A DNA stretch of 64,000 nt from Pseudogymnoascus destructans (Eukaryota > Ascomycota > Leotiomycetes > Thelebolales > Thelebolaceae): positions 248,001 through 312,000 of the forward strand of contig NW_020167537.1 in NCBI RefSeq assembly GCF_001641265.1. The letters run 5' to 3'. The notes under the pieces are model-generated. The model was given only the letters and a program-made list of their open reading frames with translations, made no database searches and had not been told where the DNA came from. Position numbers and translations under genes: made by a program. Shown piece after piece: positions 54,522-64,000 of the stretch. Position 1 is the stretch's first letter; the number at the start of each line of letters is the position of its first letter.

Positions 54522-56376
54522 GCAGTTACAGTACACTGGATAAATGATAATTGGCAAATGAGAAATGAGAAATACTATACTTGACGTTATACACCTTCAG
54601 GAGCCAATGCACTCTGGCGAATACCTTGCCAAACAGATGATACATGTAACGGATGATTATAGTATTACTCCTGCGATCTTTACAGTTACAAGAGATAATG
54701 CATCTACAAATACAACTATGCTATTAGAATATGAGAAACTGGCATCGGTGCAACCTATTACCCTGAAACAACCATGGGCTTTTACAGCGAAAGCAGGAGA
54801 CGTACGCTGTATTGGGCATATTATCAACATTGCTGTTCAAGCTACTTTAGCTTCCTTAAAGGCAACGCCTGACAAAATGGTAGAGGCATACCGGCTTGAG
54901 GTTGGGGCTGCGCGAATACCAACTACTATTGAAAACGAAATCGTGACTGTTCTTGCCAAGCTCCAGCATCATATATATGTATTTCGGAACCGCCGTGGAT
55001 AAAAAGATGCCTCGAAGAATCAGTGTAAAGCTGAAGGTATTAAAGTCCATCAGTTGACACTTGATATGCCAGTCCGCTGGAGCTCAACTTACCAAATGAT
55101 CGATATGGCTTTAAAGCTTCAGGTTTCGATTACAGCTTTATGCGCATCACAGCAACTTAATATTAGTATGAGGGATATCACTTTAACAGCAATAGATTGG
55201 GCTACGTTACATGACTTATTAAAGCTATTCTCTATCTTTATCCGCCCAACTGAGAAGCTACAGGGCTCTTCTTATCCAACTCTTAACTATGCTGTTCCGC
55301 AGTATATGAGAATGATCAAGAAGCTTGAAGATATGAGAAGTGAGCTACCAGAATGAAGCCCAATTGCTAATGCTACTTCGATTGCATTAAAGAAGCTTAA
55401 TGATTACTATACTCTAGCTACAAATCAGCAACAGAGTCACTCTACAATTGCTACAATTTGTGATCCTCGGTATAATTTCAACATTTTCAATATCATATGG
55501 AAAGACAGTACACAATCGATCAAAAAGAACAGGGCAAAGGCACAGTGGCAGGACTGCTTCTACCGATATTCAGGCTGCGAGTCTGATATTCGAGCACAAA
55601 TGTTATTAATAGTATTGAAGATGAGGATCTAGATCCAGAGCAGCAAGCTATGAGTATCGATATAGACTCAGAATACGTATCGCAAAGCCATCACGATACT
55701 GAGCCAGAATGGAAGTGATGGATGAAGGAGCCAACAGTTGGTAGGAACACAGATATTCTCAAATATTGGCAGAGTAAGCAATTCCAATATCCGTTGATTG
55801 CTTCTATAGCAAAGGACCACCTAGCTATTCCAGCTACCTCAGCGGACTCGGAACGAGTATTTAGTGTTGGCGGTGATATGATCACAAAGAAACAGAACAG
55901 ATTATCACCAGCTACACTTAGATATCTACTTTGCTTACGGAATTGGGGTATTATACCACAAGACGACGACAAGGACAGTGGTGACGATGCAGATAATGAT
56001 AGTTAGAATAGTAAATACAGCCAATTTCTATTTTATATGCGAGTACTACTCACGGTATTCAAGTACCAGTATACAAATACTGGTACTCGAGCTTCAATTT
56101 TGAGTACTCTACTCGAGGATGCTCGAGTAGTACTCGGAGTGGTATTCAGGCAACACTGTATTTGATAGTGCGATATTTTTCTCAGAACCGATTGATTTTA
56201 CATACAATATACGATATTCATGATATCGCTCCAATTCCTCAAAACATCATCTTATTGTGATACCTTTCTGCAATCTGTACTATAATATATGATATTTTTG
56301 AAGCCTTTAATACTCAATATGCCATGAAAACAACAAATCCACATACACTAGGGACAAGCCCTACGTGCATGGGTCT

Positions 56377-58745
56377 TTAAACAAACTCCTCAGCCTTCTG
56401 CTGTAAGAATTCTCCACTTGTTACACCTCCCTGTTCTTTGATTTGGAGTTGCCAATTGAATAGAACTGCCTCACGATCTGGCCCGTTTCCGGTTCGTATG
56501 CGCGCTGACTGTCCAGGGCTCTCATAGTTGTCAATAGACTCGAAATGAGCTGCGAGAGACTCAGAGACAGTGGACTGTCCTATTCGTTGGCTGTAATTAT
56601 CATAGAACCATGTAATACAGGCTTTTGAAGATTGCCTCAATATTCACAACGTCCTTGCCCTGAGTTTACGGAGGTAATGTTCATAAGTTTTGTATGTGGG
56701 TCCGGGCATGGGCCCCTGTGTAGGCTGGCTTGGCAATTTAGGCTGAAGTATCGATTTATTCCCACGCGTTACACGTTAGGAACGAGAGGATTGAATTCTG
56801 TAAAATAAAGAGTAGAGTAGGTACCTAATTAACTATATAAAACTATACTATAAGCCTAGTACTCCGTGTGCATACCATTAGCAGCAATTACAGCTGCCAT
56901 GCATACAGGCATACTGTCAAGGAGAGCATCCAGCTCTTCTTGCCCAACTTTCTCCCATGATTCTGCAACAGCTGCACGGAGCTGATTATAGGACATATAT
57001 TCTGGATAGTTGTCCTGTAGATAATTCTTCATGATATTCCACACCCTCTAAAGCTTCAATTATCTATTCTATTCTACGCCCAGTTACCCCTCATTGCCAA
57101 GGGCTTGGCAGTATTTGGAGTATTCAGAGTAGTACTCGGCAAGTCCCTGAGTACTCAAAAATATCACCCGAGTACAGTAGTACTTGGGGACTCACCGAGT
57201 ACTACTCACAGTAAGTACTACTCGGGCAATCTGACCTCCGTTGCAGAGTTGGTGGCCCCTGGCAAGCATATTGAGCCTGCCGTACTGTGCAGCCTACATT
57301 GTCTGCTATTTCCTGAAACTCCCAATTGAGGGAGTGAAGGACTGCACACCGAAGCCGCTCATCGCGAGTAAGGTGAGGCATTGTAGTTGTTGAAGGAGTA
57401 TATATTTCCTACATACAAATTTATATATAGTAAAACATTTTACGCGTTTAAAAGATACTTGCAAGCCTACACGTACCCATGCTCTTTCCCCTGTACAGTC
57501 CCCAATTTTCTCCAGATCCAGATACAAAACTTAGAACATTACCTCCGTAGTGTCGGCTGGCTTCAAAAGTTCAAACAGTGACATCATATTCAGGATTACC
57601 GTCGACACTGAGAGCTTGGCTCTGTTCCTGAGACTGCAGAAGATGAAATGAAAGGCCTACATACAATTGCTAGCGAATATAACGATGAGGATATATACAA
57701 TATGGACGAGGCTACACTCTATTGGAGGATGACACCTTCTCATGGACTTGCTACACAACTATGGCCTGGTTTAAAGAAGTACAAGGCTCATCTATCTCTC
57801 AATTTTGCTACAAGTGCAACTGGGAGTGATAGATTACGTGTGTGGATCATTGGAAAGAGCAAAACACCAAGAGCACTACAAAATATAAGTGTTTCTACAA
57901 TGGGAGGAGAGTGAAGGTGGAATAAGAAGGCCTGGATGAATACAACTGTGATGTCTAAATGACTTCAAGCCTTCTATAATCACATTGGAACAACTTGTTC
58001 AGTCCTTATAACAATGGATAACTTCTATGCACACCTTACAGCCATTGAATTTACACCACCTCCTCCTAATATACGAATATGTTGGCTTCCAAAGAACTTG
58101 ACAAGTCGATTTCAACCTTTAGATCAATGAATTATACAAAGCTTCAAGTCTCATTATAGATGGCAGTGGCTCTCATATATGCTCGAGTGTTATAACAATA
58201 ACCAGGACCCTAGGGAATCAATGGATTTACACCTAGCTATTCGTTGGATTCTAAGAAGTTGGAATAACTACGTCTCAAATACAACAATCTACAACTGTTT
58301 CCGGAAGTCAACTCTAGTTACAACTCCTATATCACTTCCTATTGCAATTGATTCTTCGAATATCACAAGTCTTTATGAGCAAGTTAAAAGAGCTGCGAAT
58401 ATACAAGATATTATGGCAATTTCGAGCTTCCTAAATCTGGTTAAGAACAAGAGTTAGAGGCAGAGAGTGAACAAGGATCAGTAGATCCTGAGGAGATCTT
58501 ACAGGATGTGATAACAGAGCATCTTGGCTTACAGACAATTGATGAAGATGAGGAAGAAGAGGCGCAGCCTAACAGGCCAAAACGCTCAATACAAGAGGCT
58601 AAGTACAAGTGGTAATTAAGTTTGCTGAGGGTCGAGATAATGTGAAAACAGCTCATTTGAGAGCAATTGAACGACTACAGCAGGAGTTAGAGGCCCTACA
58701 TGTAAATAGCCGTATTCAAAGCACCTTACATGGGCTAGAGAGTTT
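56377..58745 (+). pseudogene. Tigger-like transposase, inverted N-terminus, Tc1 inserted
   Basis: The catalytic and C-terminal parts read on the plus strand: QRPCPEF|SVGWLQKFKQ (joined across the Tc1 insertion at 56667), DIYNMDEATLYWRM, VLITMDNFYAHLT, LHLAIRWILRSWNN. The N-terminal part (ACITWFYDNYSQRIGQSTVS, VTSGEFLQQKAEEF) lies at 56377-56640 on the minus strand. An inversion of that segment is the simplest reading. Many stops are at positions where CGA would give Arg. Confidence 0.75.
56669..57547 (-). mobile_element. internally deleted Tc1 element
   Basis: Termini CGGAGGTAATGTTC on both sides, similarity continuing about 30 bp, flanked by TA (56667-56668, 57548-57549). The transposase start (57381-57231, MPHLTRDERLR) and end (57055-56856, WNIMKNYLQDNYPEYMSYNQ) are present, but the catalytic middle is gone. 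In its place is 170 bp rich in AGTACTC and its reverse (57060-57228), similar to the end of the hAT at 56158. Confidence 0.82.
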
Positions 58746-59054
58746 GAGATGCTTATAAATGCTTTTAAATATATCTATATAGCATATTCTAGAATCTATA
58801 ATCTAGGTATATATAGAGTCTTTAATCCCTCCTTAACTAACTTTTTTATTAAAACAAAAGCAACAATAACAACACTTTATAAACCTTTATTTATAGCTTT
58901 ACTACTAGACCCTTGTTGAAAAGAAATAGGGATAAGTAAGCTACATTATACACAACAAGATGAATATAAAGCTATAGAAGCTGTAGAAGAAGTATATCAA
59001 AGGTATGTTTATATATTATATTTTTAAATTATATACTAATATGTTAATAGAGTA

Positions 59055-60914
59055 ACGTACATGTATAGCGAAAGTGCCAAACAAGCGAAAGCGCCAAAAT
59101 TATCTACCCTCACGACAAACATTGCGATAAATCTACCACAACATTAGAAATCAATTGAAACTACTCGGAGTCCTCTTCCTCAGAGGTGTCTATTACAATC
59201 TGACACGTGCGCGCATTGTGCCCAGTCTCACCACACTTGCCACAGCGACGGGCACGGGTTTCTTCCCTTGGCTTCCGACCACGGCTTGCCCTTATTTCCT
59301 GCTCTACCTGCTGCACAACATCCCTCTCATCCTGTAGCTCTTGCGCCCCTTGTTGACTAAGTGATCCTCCTTGCTGTAGTCGTGTTTTCCTAGCTCTCCG
59401 GCGCTTGCTTAGTACTTCATTTGCCTGTCGTAGGTTTTGGTTCTCTCCCTTTAGCAGTGCTAATTGATGCATTATTTGCGATGCACCCTTTGTAAACTGG
59501 TCAACAGCTGCATAGATTGAGGTTGGAGAGCTATTTTGATGGCGTGAAATCCGAGTTTTAATAAATGTAGACTGTGACATAGCTTCAATTGGGTTGTTTG
59601 GTGTCTGAGAAACCCAAGGTTGAGCAGTACCTGGGCGGGAGCTTGGAGGCGTTGGTGTCCTTAACTTAAGATCAAGTGTAGATATCACTCTCTCAGGGTC
59701 AAATGGAAGAAGCCCTGCCCCTCGGAACCCGCCTCGAATGTTACTTTCCGTCATTGTAGTGTTCAATGCAGCGTGGAAGGCAGGAAAGAAGTCATCCTTT
59801 GTAATATGAGAAATATGAGCCTGCATCATATCTTCAATTTGCCGACCATAGGCCTGCTTTAACGGGCCGAAACAGCCAACATCAAGTGGCTGGAGTAGAT
59901 GAGAAGAGTGAGCAGGCATACAAAGCGTAATAATGTTGTGTTCCTTGCAGTACTCCTCAAACTCATCTGAGTGGTGGCTCTCATGACCATCAAGGACTAA
60001 CAAGCGATAACCACCAACACTCCGGGCCTTTGTATGCTTCTCAAAGTGCTGAATCCAATCCATGCCTCTCTCGTTTGTAGTCCAGCCATTTTCAGTAACA
60101 GAAATCACCCAATCGCTTGAAAATCCACTATTCTCATACCAAGATGTAAGGTGGTTTTTGCCTGCAACAATGATAAATGGTGGTACTGCCCAACCTTGAG
60201 AACTAACGCCTTGGATTACTGTAACCCATTCCCGATTACCAGGCTGTACCTTCTTTGCTTTTGCCTGCCCGTCTGAGCTTGTTACAACCATAGCAGTTGA
60301 GATAACGCCCATCATAAACCCAGTCTCATCAAAGTTGTAGATATCTGCTTCATCGATACCATATTTCGCAATTGTGTTACGCACAAGCTCAAACCAGCCA
60401 TTAATAACTTCTGGATCTTCGCACTTAGCCCTCTGGTAGTCGTATTTGCGCTGAAAGCGTGTCTGGAGCTCTACACGCCGCTTAACAAAGTTTGAAGCCC
60501 AACGCGACCCAACGCGTGACGCGTCGCGTGTTGCAAGTAGTCGACTTGCCATATCTTCAACAACAGACAGCCGAGGAGGAAACCCTTTGGCAGCTAGGTC
60601 GAGTATATACTGAACAAGGACGGACTCCTCTAGGTTAGTTAATTTCCGTGAGTTGGCTTGGATATCACGTCGTGAAGGTACACCTTCTAGACGACGACCT
60701 AGCTTGCGGTGGTCCACAGAATAGATCCTAGCAGCAACTCGAAGGCGTAACTTTGGGTCGCTTTGCATAGCCTGGATAGCTAGCACTAATTGGCTTTCAT
60801 CGTTTTTATGGGGCATGTTTTGTTGTTGAGGAATTTAACATTTAGTTGGGGGGTTTGGTCACCGCATCATTTTGGCGCTTTCGCTTGTTTGGCGCTTTCG
60901 CTATACATGTACGT
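59055..60914 (-). mobile_element. intact pogo element
   Basis: 1860 bp. Both ends carry ACGTACATGTATAGCGAAAG extending to about 46 bp, with TA on each side (59053-59054, 60915-60916). Contains one uninterrupted transposase gene. It sits inside the AT-rich hAT remnant. Confidence 0.95.
59161..60816 (-). CDS. pogo transposase with C-terminal zinc knuckle
   Basis: 551 residues from an ATG (MPHKNDESQL). Two N-terminal DNA-binding domains: psq-type (about 10-50, RLRVAARIYSVDHRKLGRRL) and CENP-B/Tc5-type (about 58-140). Catalytic triad: Asp163 in YNFDETGFMMG, Asp276 in LLVLDGHESHH, Asp312 in LLQPLDVGCFGP, 35 residues apart as in pogo (DD35D). A coiled-coil-like Gln/Leu region and basic stretch precede a CCHC knuckle (CGKCGETGHNARTC, 525-538) and an acidic end. 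No stop or frameshift, so it is a candidate source of activity for related defective elements. Confidence 0.95.
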   Translation of the reverse strand: MPHKNDESQLVLAIQAMQSDPKLRLRVAARIYSVDHRKLGRRLEGVPSRRDIQANSRKLTNLEESVLVQYILDLAAKGFPPRLSVVEDMASRLLATRDASRVGSRWASNFVKRRVELQTRFQRKYDYQRAKCEDPEVINGWFELVRNTIAKYGIDEADIYNFDETGFMMGVISTAMVVTSSDGQAKAKKVQPGNREWVTVIQGVSSQGWAVPPFIIVAGKNHLTSWYENSGFSSDWVISVTENGWTTNERGMDWIQHFEKHTKARSVGGYRLLVLDGHESHHSDEFEEYCKEHNIITLCMPAHSSHLLQPLDVGCFGPLKQAYGRQIEDMMQAHISHITKDDFFPAFHAALNTTMTESNIRGGFRGAGLLPFDPERVISTLDLKLRTPTPPSSRPGTAQPWVSQTPNNPIEAMSQSTFIKTRISRHQNSSPTSIYAAVDQFTKGASQIMHQLALLKGENQNLRQANEVLSKRRRARKTRLQQGGSLSQQGAQELQDERDVVQQVEQEIRASRGRKPREETRARRCGKCGETGHNARTCQIVIDTSEEEDSE

Positions 60915-61292
60915 TATTAAGAGAGGAATTTAATAACAAATTACCTCTAATACAACAACAACTACAACAACAAGAGAATGAGGAAGATAATTTATTAGAT
61001 GATTTCGAAAGATCATTATATTCTCAAACTATAGAAGATGACTTTGAAACAGAAACTTCTATCTATTTCCAAGAACCTATTTCTCATTATAAGGTAAGCT
61101 ATTAATCCTCTTTAATAATTAACTTACTAATATTATATAGATTAATCCTTAAAGACTATTAGAAAATAAATCAATCTCGATTTCCAATTCTAGCTAACAT
61201 AGTTCACAAGCGACCCGTCATCCCAAGCAACCTGCCATATTTTTCTTAGCATCGTACATTTAACTTTATATCTAAATAACTTTTTTTTAAAC

Positions 61293-61603
61293 ATGACACA
61301 TTCGTACGAAAAAAGAAATATGATTCTTGCACTTCAAGTGCTTCAAACAAATCCACAATTACAACTTAGTTGCGTTGCTCAAATCTATAGAGTTCCTTGT
61401 ACAACATTGAACGATCAAAGAGCTGGAATTATTGCAAAGTATAATACTTTGCCAAAGTCTCGAAAATTGACAATATTAGAAGAAGTTGTCATACGACATA
61501 TTCTTGAGTTAGATTCGCAAGAATTTCCTCTTCGACGCAGTGCTGTTGAAGATATGGCGAATCGATTGCTTGCAGAACGTAACAGCAGATGTGTCAGAAA
61601 GAA
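61293..61603 (+). pseudogene. pogo transposase N-terminal fragment
   Basis: Starts with an ATG (MTHSYEKRNMILALQVLQTN) and reads through psq (QLSCVAQIYRVPCTTLND) and CENP-B-like (ILEEVVIRHILELDSQEFPL) regions up to about ERNS, then ends. Clearly the same family as 59161-60816 and 2143-2761. Only the DNA-binding half survives. Confidence 0.85.
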
Positions 61604-61759
61604 CTAGAGCTTGAACTTCATATGATGACAACCACAACTCTGTACGAGTTTCAATCAAAAGATCAACTATTAGCGAGATCCTAATGCATATAACGTGGTT
61701 GTACACTGAGTCGTGAATGTCACCGAGTCGTGAAACTTTTTTATACCCACCACTGTAAG

Positions 61760-62673
61760 TGTCATACTGACATTCGTTGCACTCAGTTTGCTATCAAACT
61801 CAAGAGCAAACTTAGAAATCTCCTCCTCAAACCTACAAGTCACCATACATATCTTGGCTTATCACACCAACAACAGAAGCAATACTACTCAACGATTGCT
61901 GCAAACTCTTCTACTACATCTGTTTATGCTACATACATCACGGCATATCATTTGGACACTCATTGAACAAGTTATTAAGAAAATCTCCTCCTTAAGGGGG
62001 TGGGCCAATACTACCACATGGCATATCTCTACCAACTAGAGGCCTAGGAACATGAACGATAGCTCTAGAAGCTTCTACAACCCTCTATGATTCATTACAC
62101 GTCATCGCTCCTTAGTTACCCACAAGATTGGTTAAGTTATGACATAATTTGTCTATAGGTACTCTGACCTTGGACCTCCTTTTCACTTCCTATAGGCTAG
62201 GAACCCAAGAGATGGTTCTATGGGATTCTCTTACGTTCACTACATGATTAGCAAGCTAGTTGTGGGTCGCACTTGATTTCTAATACATTTACCAAGCCTG
62301 GTTAGTCATGGAAAGTCATGGAAAATGAGAGAACTACACTCCTTTGGCATAAATAGGATTGCCCTTTCCTTAAGAAAGGGCAAGCAGACAATACAGTAAA
62401 TCGACTAGCACATACTTCTACGTCTTTTCCAAGCTTCCAAGCATTGATCTTGTTATTCTCTGTTTTTTGAAAAGTCAGTGAGGTGCTAACCTCTGACTTA
62501 CCCCTGAATTCTCAGACTCAACATTTGTTGCAACTTGTCTAAACCACTTCACCACATCATACACCTGATTGCTGCGTTGTGGAATAGTCTAAGCTACAAC
62601 CCTTTGGCTCTGTTTCCTAAGACAGTGTGTTGTCTTAGTAAATTCATCCCTTCCTTGGGTGGCTAGATTCTCA
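61760..62673 (+). repeat. LTR, family B, copy 3 (5' LTR); right end approximate
   Basis: Starts TGTCATACTGACATTCG and matches copies at 22025 and 44031. It has a single TATGACATAATTTGTC unit. The end is placed near 62673, where TCTCA is followed by TATC and TGGTGCACCCACC, a plausible tRNA primer site. Confidence 0.7.
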
Positions 62674-62748
62674 TATCTGGTGCACCCACCATTACACCTT
62701 GCCTGCTTCAAGCTTCAACTATTTCTATAGCAGCACTTCGATACTACA

Positions 62749-64000
62749 ATGGAGGACGACCAAGCTCCTACAACTACTGCTGAACAGCAGATGCAACAAC
62801 TGTTTGCCTTTATACAAACTATAGCAAACAAACTTGAGAATTTGGAAAACACCTTTCAAGCCAACACTTCAGCAACACAATCTTCAACTCAGACACATCA
62901 TACAGAGCTTCCCACAGCTCCTCTGGCTATTTCGAGTACCCCAGGTGCACTTCCTAAAGTGCAAACACCAGATTTATACCATGGAGACAGGAGGAAGTTG
63001 AAGGGATTTCTTATGCAACTGGACATCTACTTCACCCTCAGGCCTCATCAGTTCACCTCAGACATTCAGAAGATCTATTTCGCTGCCAGCTACCTCCGTG
63101 GATCTGCATTCAACTTCTTTGAGCCATATCTTAGAAGACTTAGTGGCAACAACCAAAATACCACTACACCTTTGATTACCTCTTATGACCAGTTTCAAGA
63201 GGAACTTACCAGGACCTTTGGAGACATCAACGAAACTGCTACAGCAGAAAGAGAGCTACAGAAGCTATGTCAAAAGACCTCTGCTGCTCAGTATACAACA
63301 GAATTTAGGAGAATCACTTCTCACTTGACTTGGAATGAAGAAGCCTTAGTCTTCACTTACTACCAAGGGCTCAAGAGCTCTATTAAGGATGAACTCAGCA
63401 AAGAAGAACGCCCTACAACACTTCAAACGCTTATAGAGAAAGCTGTCAGACTTGATGATAGGCTTTTTGAAAGAAGAAAGGAGAAGAACCAAGACTGGCA
63501 TCCAACAAGAAATTTCAACAATTACACCTCTACACCAACTGCTAAGGACTCAGCACCTGAACCTATGGACTTAGACGCCTCTATAAAGAGATCTACAGCA
63601 AATCCAGCACCTCAGCCTACAGGATACCCTCAAAAACTGAAAAGGGGTAAACTTACCCCTCAAGAAAGAAAACATAGAATGGACAACAACCTTTGTTTAT
63701 ACTGTGGCAAAGGGGGACACAGAATTCAGGAGTGCTATTCAGCACGGGGGAGTGCTGATTCAAAACATATAGCAGCCTCAGACACAGTCACAACTGCTAT
63801 TCCTGAAAAACTTGAAAAATCCCTAGCAGGCACAACTTCAACTGAGACTATAACTTCTCCCCTAGACAACAAAGATGTGTCGATGGTGCTTTCTCAGAGT
63901 CTCACACACCTGTTAATCCCTATTAAACTCCATTTCAAACAACAGGTGTTGTCTACAAGGGCTATGATAGACTCAGGGGCAACAGGCAACTTTATATCTC
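62749..64000 (+). CDS. Gypsy gag-pol, 5' part, open to the window edge
   Basis: Open from an ATG at 62749 (MEDDQAPTTTAEQQMQQL) to the end, 417 codons with no stop. A coiled-coil-like Leu/Asn stretch leads to the capsid region (VQTPDLYHGDRRKLKGFLMQ, IYFAASYLRGSAFNFFEPYL), PMDLDAS, the zinc knuckle CLYCGKGGHRIQEC and, at the edge, the protease start MIDSGATGNF with the catalytic Asp intact. Together with the LTR at 61760 it looks like the left end of a complete, recent element. Confidence 0.92.
   Translation, partial: MEDDQAPTTTAEQQMQQLFAFIQTIANKLENLENTFQANTSATQSSTQTHHTELPTAPLAISSTPGALPKVQTPDLYHGDRRKLKGFLMQLDIYFTLRPHQFTSDIQKIYFAASYLRGSAFNFFEPYLRRLSGNNQNTTTPLITSYDQFQEELTRTFGDINETATAERELQKLCQKTSAAQYTTEFRRITSHLTWNEEALVFTYYQGLKSSIKDELSKEERPTTLQTLIEKAVRLDDRLFERRKEKNQDWHPTRNFNNYTSTPTAKDSAPEPMDLDASIKRSTANPAPQPTGYPQKLKRGKLTPQERKHRMDNNLCLYCGKGGHRIQECYSARGSADSKHIAASDTVTTAIPEKLEKSLAGTTSTETITSPLDNKDVSMVLSQSLTHLLIPIKLHFKQQVLSTRAMIDSGATGNFIS

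Larger units (their letters stand above)
50790..56006 (+). pseudogene. hAT transposase, degenerate and twice interrupted
   Basis: Order: BED-like N-terminus (GLFYHTLLDTIAARIQYQCL, TSNLWKHLKKM), a Ser/Ala repeat (SASASAS) from a CTTCTG microsatellite, SYREL-type region and WSARNYSEYAAVT, then after the inserted hAT VHWINDNW, DVIHLQEPMHSGEYLA, FTVTRDNASTNT, DVRCIGHIINIAVQ, LDMPVRWSSTYQM and the C-terminal dimerisation domain (DHLAIPATSADSERVFSVGG). Stops and small indels (for example a 7-bp duplication near 54560) make it inactive. Confidence 0.85.
50790..56158 (+). mobile_element. old hAT element with two insertions inside
   Basis: Pieces at 50790-51102, 51557-51935 and 54530-56006 read as one hAT transposase once the solo LTR (51103-51551) and a second hAT (51936-54521) are removed. 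The right terminus ends TTCAGGCAACACTG at 56158, with AGTACT-rich subterminal repeats before it. The left terminus was not found. Confidence 0.8.
58755..61200 (+). pseudogene. AT-rich, spliced hAT remnant split by a pogo
   Basis: Left part reads PLFIALLLDPC and LHYTQQDEYKAIEAVEEVYQ, then an intron (59003-59050) and the codon pair AG-A GTA that holds the TA target. After the pogo the frame resumes LREEFNNKLPLIQQQLQQQE, then a second intron (61094-61140) and NQSRFPILANI, the hAT dimerisation hallmark. Very AT-rich, consistent with RIP. Upstream parts are not recognisable. Confidence 0.65.

Noticed and set aside
61200..61740. Possible TIR pair (GTTCACAAGCGAC and TTCACGACTCGG types) around the pogo N-terminal fragment
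   Set aside because: Only about ten bases agree and the TA flanks are not clear.
1..64000. Starship-type tyrosine recombinase (DUF3435), secondary-metabolite cluster, CRISPR array or tRNA genes
   Set aside because: Looked for by motif and layout and not found; a tRNA scan was not possible here.

Overview
The window reads as a transposon-rich part of a filamentous ascomycete (Pezizomycotina) genome. The basis is the short spliceosomal introns (about 45-60 nt, GTAAG/GTATG donors, a CTAAC/CTAAT branch site in several), fungal-type housekeeping proteins (Sec24, Cft2, DNA primase small subunit), and a repeat fraction of chromodomain Gypsy, Copia, pogo, Tigger-like, Tc1 and hAT elements. Many repeat copies carry stop codons where CGA, CAG or CAA is expected, which is what repeat-induced point mutation (RIP) would leave. 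No rRNA, tRNA or CRISPR array was recognised.

Layout. 1-2761 is a nest of fragments: Gypsy integrase, Gypsy gag plus LTR, and two different pogo pseudogenes, one inserted in the other. 3320-15968 is the main gene island: SEC24 (-), CFT2 (+), a Gly-rich unknown (+), a HAD-type Swiss Army Knife RNA-repair-like protein (-), a DUF167/YggU-type gene (+, apparent frameshift) and PRI1 (-). 16173-16596 is a long-TIR MITE. 16927-19358 is a BTB protein with an FG-rich tail (-). 19930-20880 is a dynamin-like GTPase pseudogene. 20907-28397 is Gypsy material, including a nearly complete chromodomain element on the minus strand. 28657-29380 joins a pogo fragment to a glycosidase-like fragment. 30038-34312 is a second small gene island: a PARG/DUF2263-type gene (-) and mitochondrial asparaginyl-tRNA synthetase (+).

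From 34835 to the right edge nearly everything is mobile DNA or simple repeat: an intact Tc1 element (34835-36162), a pogo with one stop codon (36364-38203), LTR and Copia pieces, a chimeric Gypsy patchwork (41267-44030), a gene-free simple-sequence stretch (45286-48340), a Tigger-like element (48341-50143), an old hAT (50790-56158) containing a solo LTR and a younger hAT, a Tigger remnant with an internal inversion and a Tc1 insertion (56377-58745), an AT-rich spliced hAT remnant split by an intact pogo (59055-60914), and the 5' LTR and open gag of a fresh Gypsy element that runs off the window.

How it fits together. The host genes are ordinary cell functions (COPII transport, mRNA 3'-end processing, DNA replication priming, mitochondrial translation) and do not form a pathway. 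The mobile elements form readable insertion histories: target-site duplications (TA, 5 bp, 8 bp) and restored reading frames show which element entered which. The most informative points are the related TIR architecture of pogo elements and the MITE, the tandem-repeat variation inside several unrelated LTR families, and the BTB/FG protein.
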